DNA of 64,000 bases from Bacteroidota bacterium (GTDB taxonomy: Bacteria; Bacteroidota; Ignavibacteria; Kryptoniales; JAKASW01). Location: positions 26,915 through 90,914 of the forward strand of contig JAKAGT010000009.1 in the NCBI GenBank assembly GCA_021825585.1, written 5' to 3'. This document shows, piece after piece, positions 1-8,308 of the stretch; position 1 is the first letter of the stretch; each line of letters starts with the position of its first letter. The notes beneath the pieces were generated by a model. The model worked only from the letters and a program-made list of their open reading frames with translations. It made no database searches and was not told the origin of the DNA. The translations under genes and the position numbers were made by a program.

Positions 1-132
1 GACCATCGCTCCGACGGCGCTCATCGATATAAATATCGCCATGCGCGCGACCCTTTTCGGGGACCAGAACGAGCGCCCCGCCGACAGGTCAAGCTCTTCC
101 TCGGGAATCGGAACGTTTGACAAGCCAATCAC
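1..132 (-). CDS. N-terminus of a membrane protein, possibly an ECF transporter S component (partial)
   Basis: A 44-codon open frame begins at a GTG at 132-130 that overlaps the stop codon of the upstream GntR gene by four bases (GTGA) and runs off the window edge. The first 30 residues are polar and acidic; then a hydrophobic stretch (MAIFISMSAVGAMV) starts after a basic RVAR, as expected for a first membrane helix. The overlap implies translational coupling to the regulator. The Ala/Ser/Gly-rich first helix resembles energy-coupling-factor S components, but only one helix is visible, so the transporter assignment is a guess; the coding call itself is firmer. Confidence 0.5.
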   Translation of the reverse strand, partial: MIGLSNVPIPEEELDLSAGRSFWSPKRVARMAIFISMSAVGAMV

Positions 133-890
133 CGTACGAGTTCGTTTAATTCCAGGCTCACCCTCTCGTCCTTTCCAAACGAGAACTCGCAGCGATCACC
201 CGGCATGAAAGAGCGTGTAACTTCGACAATCTCACCATTTTTTGTGAATGTCTTGCGCGTCAGAAAGAATATCGGCGAGCCTCGCTTCACATTTAGCAGA
301 TCGGCTTCATACTGCTCAGCCTTCAGACACGAGAGGCTCTCGGCAGAGTAGCCTATCGACACGCCGAATTTTTCCCGGAGTATTTCGTACAACGAGTTCT
401 TCTCGAGATCATAGGACAGCAGGCCGGGACAGAAGAATTTCGGGACGTATGAAGTCTGCAGTGCGACCGGCACCTCGCTCATCAGCCTCAGCCTCTGGAT
501 CCGGAAAACCTCCGTACTCTCCTTCAGCTTCAGATATCCCAGTGACTCCGGAGATTCTTTCACCTCTTCGGACAGAATAACCTTTGTAACGAGATGACCC
601 CCGTTCGATTTGAATTCGGAAGAAAAGCTCAGCGCCTCCGTAAGCCCGACGAATTTCTTCTTGCTTGCGACGAACGTCCCTTTCCCCTGAACCCGGTACA
701 AGATTCCCTCCGAGACCAGATCGGATAGCGCCTGGCGTGCCGTGTTCCGGCTCACCTTCACCAGGCCGACGAATTCGTTTTCGGAAGGAATACGATCTCC
801 CGGCTTATACCTGCCGATGTCGATCTCCTCTTTTATGATCTCTTCCAGCTGGTAATAAAGCGGCATCAGGCTGTCTCTGTTGATTTCCAT
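129..890 (-). CDS. GntR/HutC-family transcriptional regulator with UTRA ligand domain
   Basis: This 253-residue protein has a winged helix-turn-helix of the GntR type at about residues 8-75 (PLYYQLEEIIKEEI, PGDRIPSENEF, SRNTARQALSDL, GKGTFVA) and a UTRA ligand-binding domain at about 95-240 (RIQRLRL, VPVALQTSYVP, LYEILREKFG, FFLTRKTF, TRSFMPGDR). Family members are small-molecule-responsive repressors. It sits 19 bases after the frameshifted binding-protein gene and overlaps the next gene by four bases, so it probably controls its own transport operon. The start is the ATG at 890; there is no better internal candidate before the first helix. The ligand cannot be told from sequence. Confidence 0.93.
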   Translation of the reverse strand: MEINRDSLMPLYYQLEEIIKEEIDIGRYKPGDRIPSENEFVGLVKVSRNTARQALSDLVSEGILYRVQGKGTFVASKKKFVGLTEALSFSSEFKSNGGHLVTKVILSEEVKESPESLGYLKLKESTEVFRIQRLRLMSEVPVALQTSYVPKFFCPGLLSYDLEKNSLYEILREKFGVSIGYSAESLSCLKAEQYEADLLNVKRGSPIFFLTRKTFTKNGEIVEVTRSFMPGDRCEFSFGKDERVSLELNELVR

Positions 891-909
891 GACTATTTTC
901 CTTGTATCT

Positions 910-1948
910 CTAGTTGCCTTTATAATTCGTGCTTAATAACAGTTCGCCGCCCGCGGGCAGGGGAGGCAGGAATCTAAGCAGATTCGAAAATGTGGTTTCC
1001 ATATTGGAGGGCACTCTGTCCAATTCCATGAGTGTCGTGTCGCCCGGTGCATGGATCGTCTTCCCGAATAAGTCTGCCGCTGTCGGAATCAGCGGCTCCG
1101 CCTGCTTTGTCTTGGCGGAGTTTATGTAACGAACCCTTCCATACCTGACCGCATTTACGGTTCCCGCGCCGGGCCTGTGTGCTATTTCATAAGGCGTCGT
1201 TGTACCGTAGCCGACCGAGTCGCCGGAGAAGTAAGGGCCCTCCCGCGTTTTCCCAGAGCGGCACCAGGATCACGTCCGGATTTGCCTCAACGATCTCTTC
1301 CCATGATACGCTCGGTGCGATTCCTGCCCTGTCGGAAAAAACCGGCTCCGCTCCCACCATCTTCATAAGCTCGGTGATGTACGAGTCCTTTCCCGGTACA
1401 CACTTATATGCATAGTTGATTTCGTAGTAGACCTTCACCTTCGGCTTACCGGCGTATTTCGCTACGACAGATTTTAGCCCGGTCCTGATGCTGTCTACCA
1501 GCGTCTCGGCGTTCCTTTCCCTTCCAATTGCCTTCCCGAGATCCAATATCTTCGTGTAGACTTCTTTCAGGCCCGCTTCATCCATGTGGACCACCTTGTA
1601 TCCCTCGGCTGAGAATTTCTTGCGTAATGAGGATTGAAGCCCGGTGCAGGTGAGGATAACATCCGGGTGGAGAGCCTCTACTTTCCTGACATCGATGTCG
1701 GTAAGGCCGCCGACCACCTCAAGCTTCCCTTCCTTGACCAGCCGCGGGATGGAATCGGGGAAGATGCAGTATCTGGTGACGCCGACCAGGTTGCCTGCCG
1801 CTCCAAGGGCCGCCACTACATTCGTCCAATTGGGTGCCAAGGATACTATCCTCAGCTCCTGAGTCACGCCCTGACTCAAGGCGGTCAGACATAGAAGAAA
1901 ACCGACAAAAGATGCCCGAAGACGGAAATTAGCCTCTCTCTTACCCAT
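910..1948 (-). pseudogene. BtuF-like periplasmic substrate-binding protein, interrupted by a +1 frameshift
   Basis: The start is the ATG at 1948, preceded by GGAGG seven bases upstream and followed by a signal peptide (about residues 1-30, ending SQGVTQ). The mature part has the class III periplasmic binding fold of cobalamin/iron-siderophore ABC systems: RIVSLAPNWTNVVAALGA, VGGLTDIDVRKVEALHPDVI, and PSVSWEEIVEANPDVILVPLWENAGGP. Immediately after GGP, near 1227-1230, one extra base moves the reading frame. The original frame ends at TGA 1187; the next frame continues with YFSGDSVGYGTTTPYEI and more than 90 plausible residues to a TAG at 910-912. Removing one T of CCCTTAC restores a full-length protein of about 345 residues. 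It may be a true mutation or a sequencing error. Confidence 0.8.
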
Positions 1949-2218
1949 TTCAGCCTCCGACTTGTTGGGTTGTTGGTACAAGTTAAACTCAAAACCTACG
2001 TTTGTCAAGTGCCCTGGAGATTCCAGCCGCCGCTGCAATTAACAGGCTTCCATAGCTGCTTGCACCGCACTCACCCGTGCTTTGAGTGATACTACCGCTG
2101 CTCCCTATCCTTCTTCTTCTGAGGCAAGCGACCTCCCCCATCGGGCGTTTCAATCACTTTCGTTGACCACGGCAGCTGCTCTCCAAAAGTAATTCCCCAT
2201 GTGATTCCGCACGACGAC

Positions 2219-2258
2219 GGGATAGCGCAAGCATCCCGCCGTGAGTCGACAAGGCGGG
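2219..2258. repeat. Overlapping double hairpin in the 476-bp gap upstream of moxR
   Basis: The divergent gap 1949-2424 has no gene I can support. Within it GGGAT (2219-2223) pairs with ATCCC (2233-2237), and CCCGCC (2235-2240) pairs with GGCGGG (2253-2258). The two stems share bases and are mutually exclusive, which would suit a switch or a mobile intergenic repeat. A short degenerate inverted repeat (CGGTATATTC/GGAATATCGG, 2302-2330) lies closer to moxR. No riboswitch family could be matched. Confidence 0.35.
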
Positions 2259-2424
2259 CTACCGTTCCCTTTGAACTTAACATTCGTTTCAGTCGTTAGG
2301 TCGGTATATTCTCCGTTATCGGAATATCGGCTGCCCCGCTGCCACCATAGCCTGTTGCCGGCAGCGTCATCGTCTTAGGAACATATTCTCCCTTTCAAAA
2401 GAAATAATTTGAAATTACTTTCTA

Positions 2425-3450
2425 ATGACAACTGATTTTACGGAAACAAGAAATGAGGTTCGTGACTTGGATATCACTGCACTGAACGAGAAGATCAAAC
2501 AGGAAAGCGCGTTCGTCGATCTTCTTATGAACGAAATCGGGAAGGTCATCGTCGGCCAGAAAGCCATGGTCGAAAGGCTCGTCATCGGTCTGCTCAGCAA
2601 CGGCCACGTTTTGCTTGAAGGCGTTCCGGGTCTTGCGAAGACTCTTGCGATAAAGACTCTGTCGTCCGCGATGAAGGCGAAGTTCCAGAGGATTCAGTTC
2701 ACTCCCGATCTTCTTCCCGCCGACCTGGTCGGAACTCAGATATACAACCAGAAGGAAGGAAATTTCCTCATCCGGAAAGGACCGATCTTCTCGAACTTCA
2801 TACTTGCCGACGAAATAAACCGCGCCCCCGCGAAGGTGCAGAGTGCGCTGCTGGAGGCAATGCAGGAGAGACAGGTTACGATCGGCGAGCAGACGTTCAA
2901 ACTTACGGAGCCTTTTCTCGTCCTGGCCACCCAGAACCCGATCGAGCAGGAGGGAACCTATCCTCTTCCCGAGGCGCAGGTGGACCGCTTCATGCTGAAG
3001 GTAAGAATATCTTATCCGTCGCGAGACGAAGAACTGAGGATAATGCGGCAGAACGTAAACATGCTCGACGGCAAAGTGCAACAGGTTATATCTCCCGAAG
3101 ACATTCTCAAGGCGAGAGAACTGGTGCACGAAGTTTATATAGATGAGAAGGTCGAGAAGTACATCCTCGACATAGTCTTTGCGACGCGTTCCCCGAAAGA
3201 CTTCGGTCTCGACAGGTTGACCGACCTCATCAGTTACGGTGCATCCCCGAGGGCTTCGATCAACCTGGCGCTCGGCGCGAAAGCCATGGCGTTCATCAGG
3301 AGAAGAGGGTATGTCATCCCGGAAGATGTGCGCGCCGTCTGCTTCGATGTCCTCCGTCACCGCATCGCGGTGACCTACGAGGCAGAGGCGGAAGAAATCA
3401 CGAGCGAGAATGTGGTCCGCGACATTCTAGACAAGGTAGAAGTACCCTAG
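2425..3450 (+). CDS. MoxR-family AAA+ ATPase
   Basis: This 341-residue MoxR/RavA-type AAA+ ATPase is the first gene of the Bat operon. Visible motifs are Walker A GVPGLAKT (about 73-80), Walker B FILADEINRAP (about 125-135), the sensor and arginine-finger region ATQNPIEQEGTYPLPEAQVD (about 172-191), and a C-terminal lid domain with GASPRASINLALGAKAMAF. Such proteins work as chaperone-like remodelers together with VWA-domain partners, several of which follow directly. The ATG at 2425 follows an AT-rich leader; the ribosome binding site is weak. Spacing to the DUF58 gene is 80 bases. Confidence 0.95.
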   Translation: MTTDFTETRNEVRDLDITALNEKIKQESAFVDLLMNEIGKVIVGQKAMVERLVIGLLSNGHVLLEGVPGLAKTLAIKTLSSAMKAKFQRIQFTPDLLPADLVGTQIYNQKEGNFLIRKGPIFSNFILADEINRAPAKVQSALLEAMQERQVTIGEQTFKLTEPFLVLATQNPIEQEGTYPLPEAQVDRFMLKVRISYPSRDEELRIMRQNVNMLDGKVQQVISPEDILKARELVHEVYIDEKVEKYILDIVFATRSPKDFGLDRLTDLISYGASPRASINLALGAKAMAFIRRRGYVIPEDVRAVCFDVLRHRIAVTYEAEAEEITSENVVRDILDKVEVP

Positions 3451-3530
3451 CAGCTTTCAGCGGCCTGCAGCCGGCTCCCAGCGGCTGAATCCTATCCGCC
3501 GGCAGCTGACCGCAGTACGCTTATTATCCC

Positions 3531-4406
3531 ATGCTCACAAAAGAACTCCTAAAGCAAGTCAGGCAAATAGAGATTCGCACTAAGGGACTGGTCAACCAGG
3601 TCTTTTCCGGCGAGTACCACTCCGTCTTCAAGGGAAGAGGAATGGAATTCTCGGAAGTCAGGGAATATCAGTTCGGCGACGACATCCGGAACATCGACTG
3701 GAACGTGACTGCGCGTTTCGGACATCCCTTCATCAAGGTATTCGAGGAGGAAAGAGAATTGACGGTCATGCTCATGATCGACATGAGCGGGTCGCTGATA
3801 TTCGGCTCCGTCAACAAAACGAAACAGCAGATCGCCGCCGAAATAAGCGCGATCCTCGCATTTTCTGCTTTAAAGAACAACGACAAAGCAGGCCTCGTAC
3901 TCTTCACGGACAAGATCGAGAAGTTCGTCCCTCCGCGAAAAGGAAGGTCTCACGTCCTGAGAATCATTCGGGAGGTGCTGTCGTTTGAGCCGGAGGGAAA
4001 ATCGACGGATATGAAAGCCGCCCTCGAGTACCTGAACAATGCCGTCAAAAAGCGGAGTATCGTGTTCCTCCTCTCGGACTTCATGGATTCCGGTTATGAG
4101 AAGATCCTCCGAATAGTCGGCAAAAGGCACGACCTTATCGGCATAGTGCTCAACGACAAACGCGAGGACGAAATCCCTCCGATGGGGCTCGTGAAATTCG
4201 TCGACGCCGAGAGCGGGATGGAAAGATGGATTGACACGGCGGACAGAAAAACGAGATTTTTATTCCAGCAGATGAGAGAGAAGAACAAAGCAGATCGAAA
4301 GGCGCTCTTTCTATCCAGTCGCCTGGACAGCATCGAGATCCAGACCGGGGAAGACTACATAAAACCCATCGTGAAGTTTTTCAGACTCAGAGAGGGAAGA
4401 TGGTAA
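3531..4406 (+). CDS. DUF58 / VWA-type protein of the Bat operon
   Basis: This 291-residue soluble protein has the DUF58 signature near residues 27-60 (SVFKGRGMEFSEVREYQFGD, then IRNIDWNVTARFG) and a von Willebrand A domain with a MIDAS-like DMSGS at about 83-87, followed by GLVLFTD and FLLSDFMD. DUF58 proteins are the usual partners of MoxR ATPases. The end overlaps the next gene by 7 bases, so the operon is translationally coupled. Confidence 0.93.
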   Translation: MLTKELLKQVRQIEIRTKGLVNQVFSGEYHSVFKGRGMEFSEVREYQFGDDIRNIDWNVTARFGHPFIKVFEEERELTVMLMIDMSGSLIFGSVNKTKQQIAAEISAILAFSALKNNDKAGLVLFTDKIEKFVPPRKGRSHVLRIIREVLSFEPEGKSTDMKAALEYLNNAVKKRSIVFLLSDFMDSGYEKILRIVGKRHDLIGIVLNDKREDEIPPMGLVKFVDAESGMERWIDTADRKTRFLFQQMREKNKADRKALFLSSRLDSIEIQTGEDYIKPIVKFFRLREGRW

Positions 4407-5359
4407 GAAGAATCTCGCTCGCAGTTCTCCTTGTTTCCGTGCTCGCCACCACCGCGCTCTCTCAGGGCATAACCGCGAAAGCGTTCACCGATAAGACTCA
4501 ATATCAGGTCGGTGATTACATTCACTATTCCATTCAGATCGGCTATGACAAGGGGACGGTAGTCCACCCGCCGCTTATAGCGGACAGCGTAAAGACAGTC
4601 TCGATATTGCAGACCGAGAAGCCTGTCGAGGCAGCGAAGAACAATGCGGTACTTGTCACATATGATTTCATCCTTGCCGGATACGATTCCGAGGGCGTAA
4701 CGATACCCCCGATTCCCGTCTTTTACCAAATTCCCGGCAAAGCGGTGCTGGACTCGGTTGTGACGAACCCGGTGAGTTTCACGGTCAGCACGCTGAAGGT
4801 AAATCTCCAGAGCAACATCAAAGACGTAAACGGGCCTCTTAAAATCCCGCTCAACTGGCTGTGGGTTGCGCTCTGGGTTGTCGTTGCTCTTCTTGTCCTC
4901 GGCGCCGCTTACTACCTCTACCGGAGATACAAGCGGGGAGCCGGCAATCCGCAGCAGGTGGCCGCCGCGCCCGCACTTCCTCCGGACGAAATCGCCCTAA
5001 ATTCTCTCCGCGAGCTCGAAAAAGCGCAACTCTGGCAGAACGGGATGATAAAGGAGTATCACTCGGCCATTACCGAGATCATAAGAAGGTACTTCGAAGG
5101 GAGGTTCGGCATGCCGGCGATGGAGCTCCCCACTTCGGAGGCCGTCGAACTCTTGAGAAAGCAGCGGGGAAGCGAACCCGTCGTGGAGACGACGTATGAC
5201 TTTCTGTCGAACGCAGACCTGGTGAAGTTCGCAAAGTATACTCCGCTCGGACCGGTGAACGAAGAAATGATGCAGCAGGCCTGCGAGATCGTGAACAAAT
5301 CGCGGCAGAAGCCGAATTCGGAAGAAGAAAAGCAGGCAGCGACGACCGATGTTCAATGA
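4400..5359 (+). CDS. Bat-operon single-pass membrane protein with extracytoplasmic beta domain
   Basis: This 319-residue protein has an N-terminal signal sequence (1-21, ending TTALSQ), a periplasmic beta-rich domain of BatD/DUF4381 character (DKTQYQVGDYIHYSIQI, GVTIPPIPVFYQIPG), one membrane helix at about 152-174 (LNWLWVALWVVVALLVLGAA) and a helical cytoplasmic domain with an acidic, Gln-rich tail. It overlaps the DUF58 gene by 7 bases and batA by 11 bases. It corresponds to the membrane protein commonly found between DUF58 and BatA in FCB-group Bat operons and probably anchors the VWA proteins to the envelope. Confidence 0.8.
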   Translation: MVRRISLAVLLVSVLATTALSQGITAKAFTDKTQYQVGDYIHYSIQIGYDKGTVVHPPLIADSVKTVSILQTEKPVEAAKNNAVLVTYDFILAGYDSEGVTIPPIPVFYQIPGKAVLDSVVTNPVSFTVSTLKVNLQSNIKDVNGPLKIPLNWLWVALWVVVALLVLGAAYYLYRRYKRGAGNPQQVAAAPALPPDEIALNSLRELEKAQLWQNGMIKEYHSAITEIIRRYFEGRFGMPAMELPTSEAVELLRKQRGSEPVVETTYDFLSNADLVKFAKYTPLGPVNEEMMQQACEIVNKSRQKPNSEEEKQAATTDVQ

Positions 5360-6344
5360 TGTGACGTTCGCATATCCGTGGATGCTCTATTTCCTCCTAA
5401 TCATCCCCGCGATGATCATCTGGCATTGGAAGGTCGGGAAATCCAGACAGCCGTCGATAACCTACTCTTCCCTCAAAATCTTCAGCGGGATCAGACCGTC
5501 CTGGAAGGAAAAATTTCGCAACGCTCCGATCATGCTCCGATCCGCTGCAGTTGCCCTCCTGATCGTTGCGCTCGCGAGACCACAGAGTTTCTCTTCAGGC
5601 CAGAATGTGACGACAGAAGGGATCGACATCGTGATCACGCTCGATATTTCTTCGAGCATGCTATCGCAGGACTTCCACCCGAACCGGGTGGAGGCCGCAA
5701 AGGATGTGGCGGAAAAGTTCATCGAATCGAGGCCGAACGACAGGATCGGGCTCGTGATCTTCGCGCGCGAAGCCTTCACACAATGCCCGGTCACCATCGA
5801 CCATACCGTTCTCATAAACCTCCTGAAGAAAGTCGAGCCGGGGATGGTGCCTGACGGTACGGCAATAGGTAACGGGATCGCGGACGCGGTTTCCAGACTG
5901 AAGGACGGGAAAGCCAAGAGCAGAGTGATCATCCTCCTCACGGACGGCGTCAACAACGCGGGAGAAATCGATCCTCTGACCGCGGCTGAAATCGCGAAGA
6001 CTTACGGCGTCAGGGTCTACACGATAGGCGTAGGTACTCAAGGCCAGGCTCCTTATCCGGTGCAAACGCCGCTGGGAATACAGTACCAGATGCTGCCCGT
6101 TCAAATTGACGAGAACCTGCTGAAACAAATTGCGTCGATAACGGGTGGAGAGTATTTCAGGGCCACGGGCAACAGGACATTGGACGAAATTTATCGCAAG
6201 ATCGACAAACTGGAGAAATCGAAAATCAAGGTTACCTCTTACCGCAGCGCCGCAGAGCTTTTTTCAGGTTGGCTCGACGCAGGCCTGATTTTGCTGCTCC
6301 TGGAACTCGGCCTGTCCAGGACTATTTTGAGAAGAATTCCTTAA
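5349..6344 (+). CDS. batA: BatA-like VWA membrane protein
   Basis: This 331-residue protein has two N-terminal membrane helices (about 9-25 and 58-77), a VWA domain with intact MIDAS residues (DISSS at about 100-104, DGTAIGNG, LTDGVNNAGE) and a C-terminal helix (GWLDAGLILLLLELGL). This is the standard BatA/BatB architecture of inner-membrane VWA proteins linked to oxidative-stress tolerance. It overlaps the preceding gene by 11 bases; a 63-bp AT-rich spacer separates it from batB. Confidence 0.92.
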   Translation: MFNDVTFAYPWMLYFLLIIPAMIIWHWKVGKSRQPSITYSSLKIFSGIRPSWKEKFRNAPIMLRSAAVALLIVALARPQSFSSGQNVTTEGIDIVITLDISSSMLSQDFHPNRVEAAKDVAEKFIESRPNDRIGLVIFAREAFTQCPVTIDHTVLINLLKKVEPGMVPDGTAIGNGIADAVSRLKDGKAKSRVIILLTDGVNNAGEIDPLTAAEIAKTYGVRVYTIGVGTQGQAPYPVQTPLGIQYQMLPVQIDENLLKQIASITGGEYFRATGNRTLDEIYRKIDKLEKSKIKVTSYRSAAELFSGWLDAGLILLLLELGLSRTILRRIP

Positions 6345-6407
6345 ATGAAAAAATGCGTGTACATATTTGAATTTTGAATTTTGACTTTTTACTTTTGACT
6401 TTGAAGC
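6345..6407. repeat. AT-rich degenerate repeat in the batA-batB spacer
   Basis: The spacer consists of iterated words such as GAATTTTGAATTTTGAC and TTTTTACTTTTGAC. Its composition is very unlike the neighbouring genes but similar to the two larger AT-rich inverted repeats at 15360-15530 and 34551-34709. It breaks the otherwise overlapping gene order of the operon and may modulate expression between batA and batB. Confidence 0.5.
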
Positions 6408-7469
6408 ATGTTTAGATTCGCACATCCCGAGTATCTTTACGGTTTGTATTTCGTCCCGGTGCTCATCGCAGCGTTCTGGTATTCTATCCGAAGGCGAAGC
6501 AGACTGATCGACCAATTCGCCGGGAAAACGCTCCAACCGGTCCTGCTCCCGACATTCAGCAAGGGGATGGCGGCTCTCAGGCCGGCGATTATCGTCATGG
6601 CGGTCATTCTCCTGCTGATCGCGGCTTCGGACCCGCAAATCGGAACGAAGATCGAAAACGTCAAAGAAAAGGGAATCGACATCTACGCCCTGCTCGACGT
6701 CTCCCTAAGCATGCAAGCACAGGACATCAAGCCGAGCAGACTCGACAAGGCGAAGCTTGAACTGTCGAACCTTCTCCCGAGGCTGAGAGGCGACCGGATC
6801 GGCCTGATCGTCTTCGCCGGAGAGCCGTTCGTTCAGTTCCCGCTGACTAGCGACTATTCCGCCGCTGACCTCTTTCTTTCCGCAGCCAATGTCAACTCCG
6901 TGCCGGAACAGGGAACCGCAATCGCTCCCGCAATAAACCTCGCACTGAACTCCTTCGAAGTCTCATCCAAGAACGACCCGTCGGATAAGGCAGAACAAGT
7001 GATTGTCATATTCTCCGACGGCGGCGACCACGAAGGCCACATTCAGGAGGCAATCGACAGGGCAAAGAAAGACCACGTGAAGATTTATACCGTAGGATTC
7101 GGCTCGCCGGACGGCGCCCCCATCCCGATTTACAACGATCAGGGACAGCAAATCGGATTCAAGAAAGACGACAAGGGCAACATAGTCCTGGCAAAACTCC
7201 ATGCCACCGAACTCCAACAAATCGCGTCGGGCACCGGCGGAAAATTTTTCAGGGCGGCAAACGGGAGAGACGAGCTCGAACTGATCTACGGCGACCTCTC
7301 CAAAATCAGGAAGAGTGAACTCGGTGAGAAAAGGGTCACTGACTACGAGGACAGGTTTTATTATTTTCTGGCGCCGGCGATCATGCTTCTCCTCCTTGAA
7401 TTCTTCATGTCGGAGCGCAGGTCGCGCTTACTCGGCAAGTTGAACGAAAAACTGGGAACCGTACAATAA
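6408..7469 (+). CDS. batB: BatB-like VWA membrane protein
   Basis: This 353-residue homologue of BatA has membrane helices at about 7-23 and 60-78, and a VWA domain with MIDAS residues DVSLS (about 98-102), GTAIAPA and FSDGGDHEG. An insertion (PIYNDQGQQIGFKKDDKGNI) lies near the end of the VWA fold, and a C-terminal helix (FYYFLAPAIMLLLLEFFM) follows. Only 4 bases separate it from batC. BatA and BatB probably assemble as a VWA pair remodelled by MoxR. Confidence 0.92.
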   Translation: MFRFAHPEYLYGLYFVPVLIAAFWYSIRRRSRLIDQFAGKTLQPVLLPTFSKGMAALRPAIIVMAVILLLIAASDPQIGTKIENVKEKGIDIYALLDVSLSMQAQDIKPSRLDKAKLELSNLLPRLRGDRIGLIVFAGEPFVQFPLTSDYSAADLFLSAANVNSVPEQGTAIAPAINLALNSFEVSSKNDPSDKAEQVIVIFSDGGDHEGHIQEAIDRAKKDHVKIYTVGFGSPDGAPIPIYNDQGQQIGFKKDDKGNIVLAKLHATELQQIASGTGGKFFRAANGRDELELIYGDLSKIRKSELGEKRVTDYEDRFYYFLAPAIMLLLLEFFMSERRSRLLGKLNEKLGTVQ

Positions 7470-7473
7470 GAAA

Positions 7474-8232
7474 ATGAACAAAGTCTTCTCGCTCGGTTAT
7501 ATCATATCCTTTGGGCTTCTGCTCGTATGCGGAGACGTGTCGGCCCAGGGCGTGCGCTCCTACGTCAACAAAGGTGTGGACCTCTATAAGAGCGGCAAGT
7601 ATGTGGGTTCGGAAGTGGAATTCAAGAAAGGACTGGAGAAATCGCCAAAGAACTTCCATGCGCATTTCAATCTGGGCGATTCCTATTATAAACAGGGAAA
7701 ATACCAGGAGGCGCTCGACTCTTACATGGCAGCACTGCCTGACGCCAGGAGCAACGTCCTGAAATCACAGGTTTACCACAACATCGGCAACGCCCTGCTG
7801 AAGGACAAGAAGATCAAGGAAAGCATCGGGGCCTATACGAACGCGCTGAAACTCAATCCGAACGATCAGGCGACGAAGTACAACCTCTCTTACGCCCTTG
7901 ATCTGCTGAAGAATCAGAACAAGCAAAATAAGGACGACAAGAAAAACGATAAGAACAACAAGAACAAGCAGAACCAGAATAACAAGAACAACAATCAGCA
8001 GAATAAGAAAAACAACCAACAGAACAACAAGAACAATCAGCAGAATCAGAATCAGAACCAGAACAACAAGCAGAACCAGCAGCAAAATCAACAGAACCGG
8101 CCCCAACAGGACAAAATATCGAGACAGCAGGCGCAGGCCATATTCTCCGCTCTGAACAATGACGAGAAGGCCCTGCAAAAACAGCTGAGGAAAATGGCCG
8201 GTAAGCCCGTGAAAACCACGAAAGACTGGTAA
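7474..8232 (+). CDS. batC: BatC-like TPR protein with Asn/Lys/Gln-rich tail
   Basis: This 252-residue exported protein has a signal peptide (1-25, ending DVSAQG) and three tetratricopeptide repeats at about 28-140 (GVDLYKSGKYVGSEVEFKK; AHFNLGDSYYKQGKYQEALD; VYHNIGNALLKDKKIKES). A low-complexity segment at about 147-210 is made almost only of Asn, Lys and Gln, encoded by a purine-rich tract at 7912-8108. A short helical end (RQQAQAIFSALNNDEKALQKQLR) follows; this last block is typical of BatC. The linker is probably disordered. Confidence 0.88.
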   Translation: MNKVFSLGYIISFGLLLVCGDVSAQGVRSYVNKGVDLYKSGKYVGSEVEFKKGLEKSPKNFHAHFNLGDSYYKQGKYQEALDSYMAALPDARSNVLKSQVYHNIGNALLKDKKIKESIGAYTNALKLNPNDQATKYNLSYALDLLKNQNKQNKDDKKNDKNNKNKQNQNNKNNNQQNKKNNQQNNKNNQQNQNQNQNNKQNQQQNQQNRPQQDKISRQQAQAIFSALNNDEKALQKQLRKMAGKPVKTTKDW

Positions 8233-8308
8233 TGAGCCTGAGCCGAATACTGATTGCGCATTACCAAACAGGCCCGGATGCTTCGCGGCATGACCAACGG
8301 AGCCGTCG

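Noticed and set aside
929..1129. Plus-strand open frame of 66 codons
   Set aside because: It is antisense to the frameshifted 3' end of the binding-protein gene, which explains the open frame.
2092..2283. Minus-strand open frame of 63 codons ending in a Lys/Arg-rich tail
   Set aside because: No ribosome binding site or family; it reads through the double hairpin repeat.
2302..2330. Degenerate inverted repeat CGGTATATTC/GGAATATCGG as an operator for the Bat operon
   Set aside because: Only six contiguous pairs; could occur by chance.
1949..2424. Cobalamin riboswitch upstream of the BtuF-like gene
   Set aside because: Isolated GGGAA and hairpin pieces occur, but the ordered conserved boxes of the B12 element could not be found on the minus strand.
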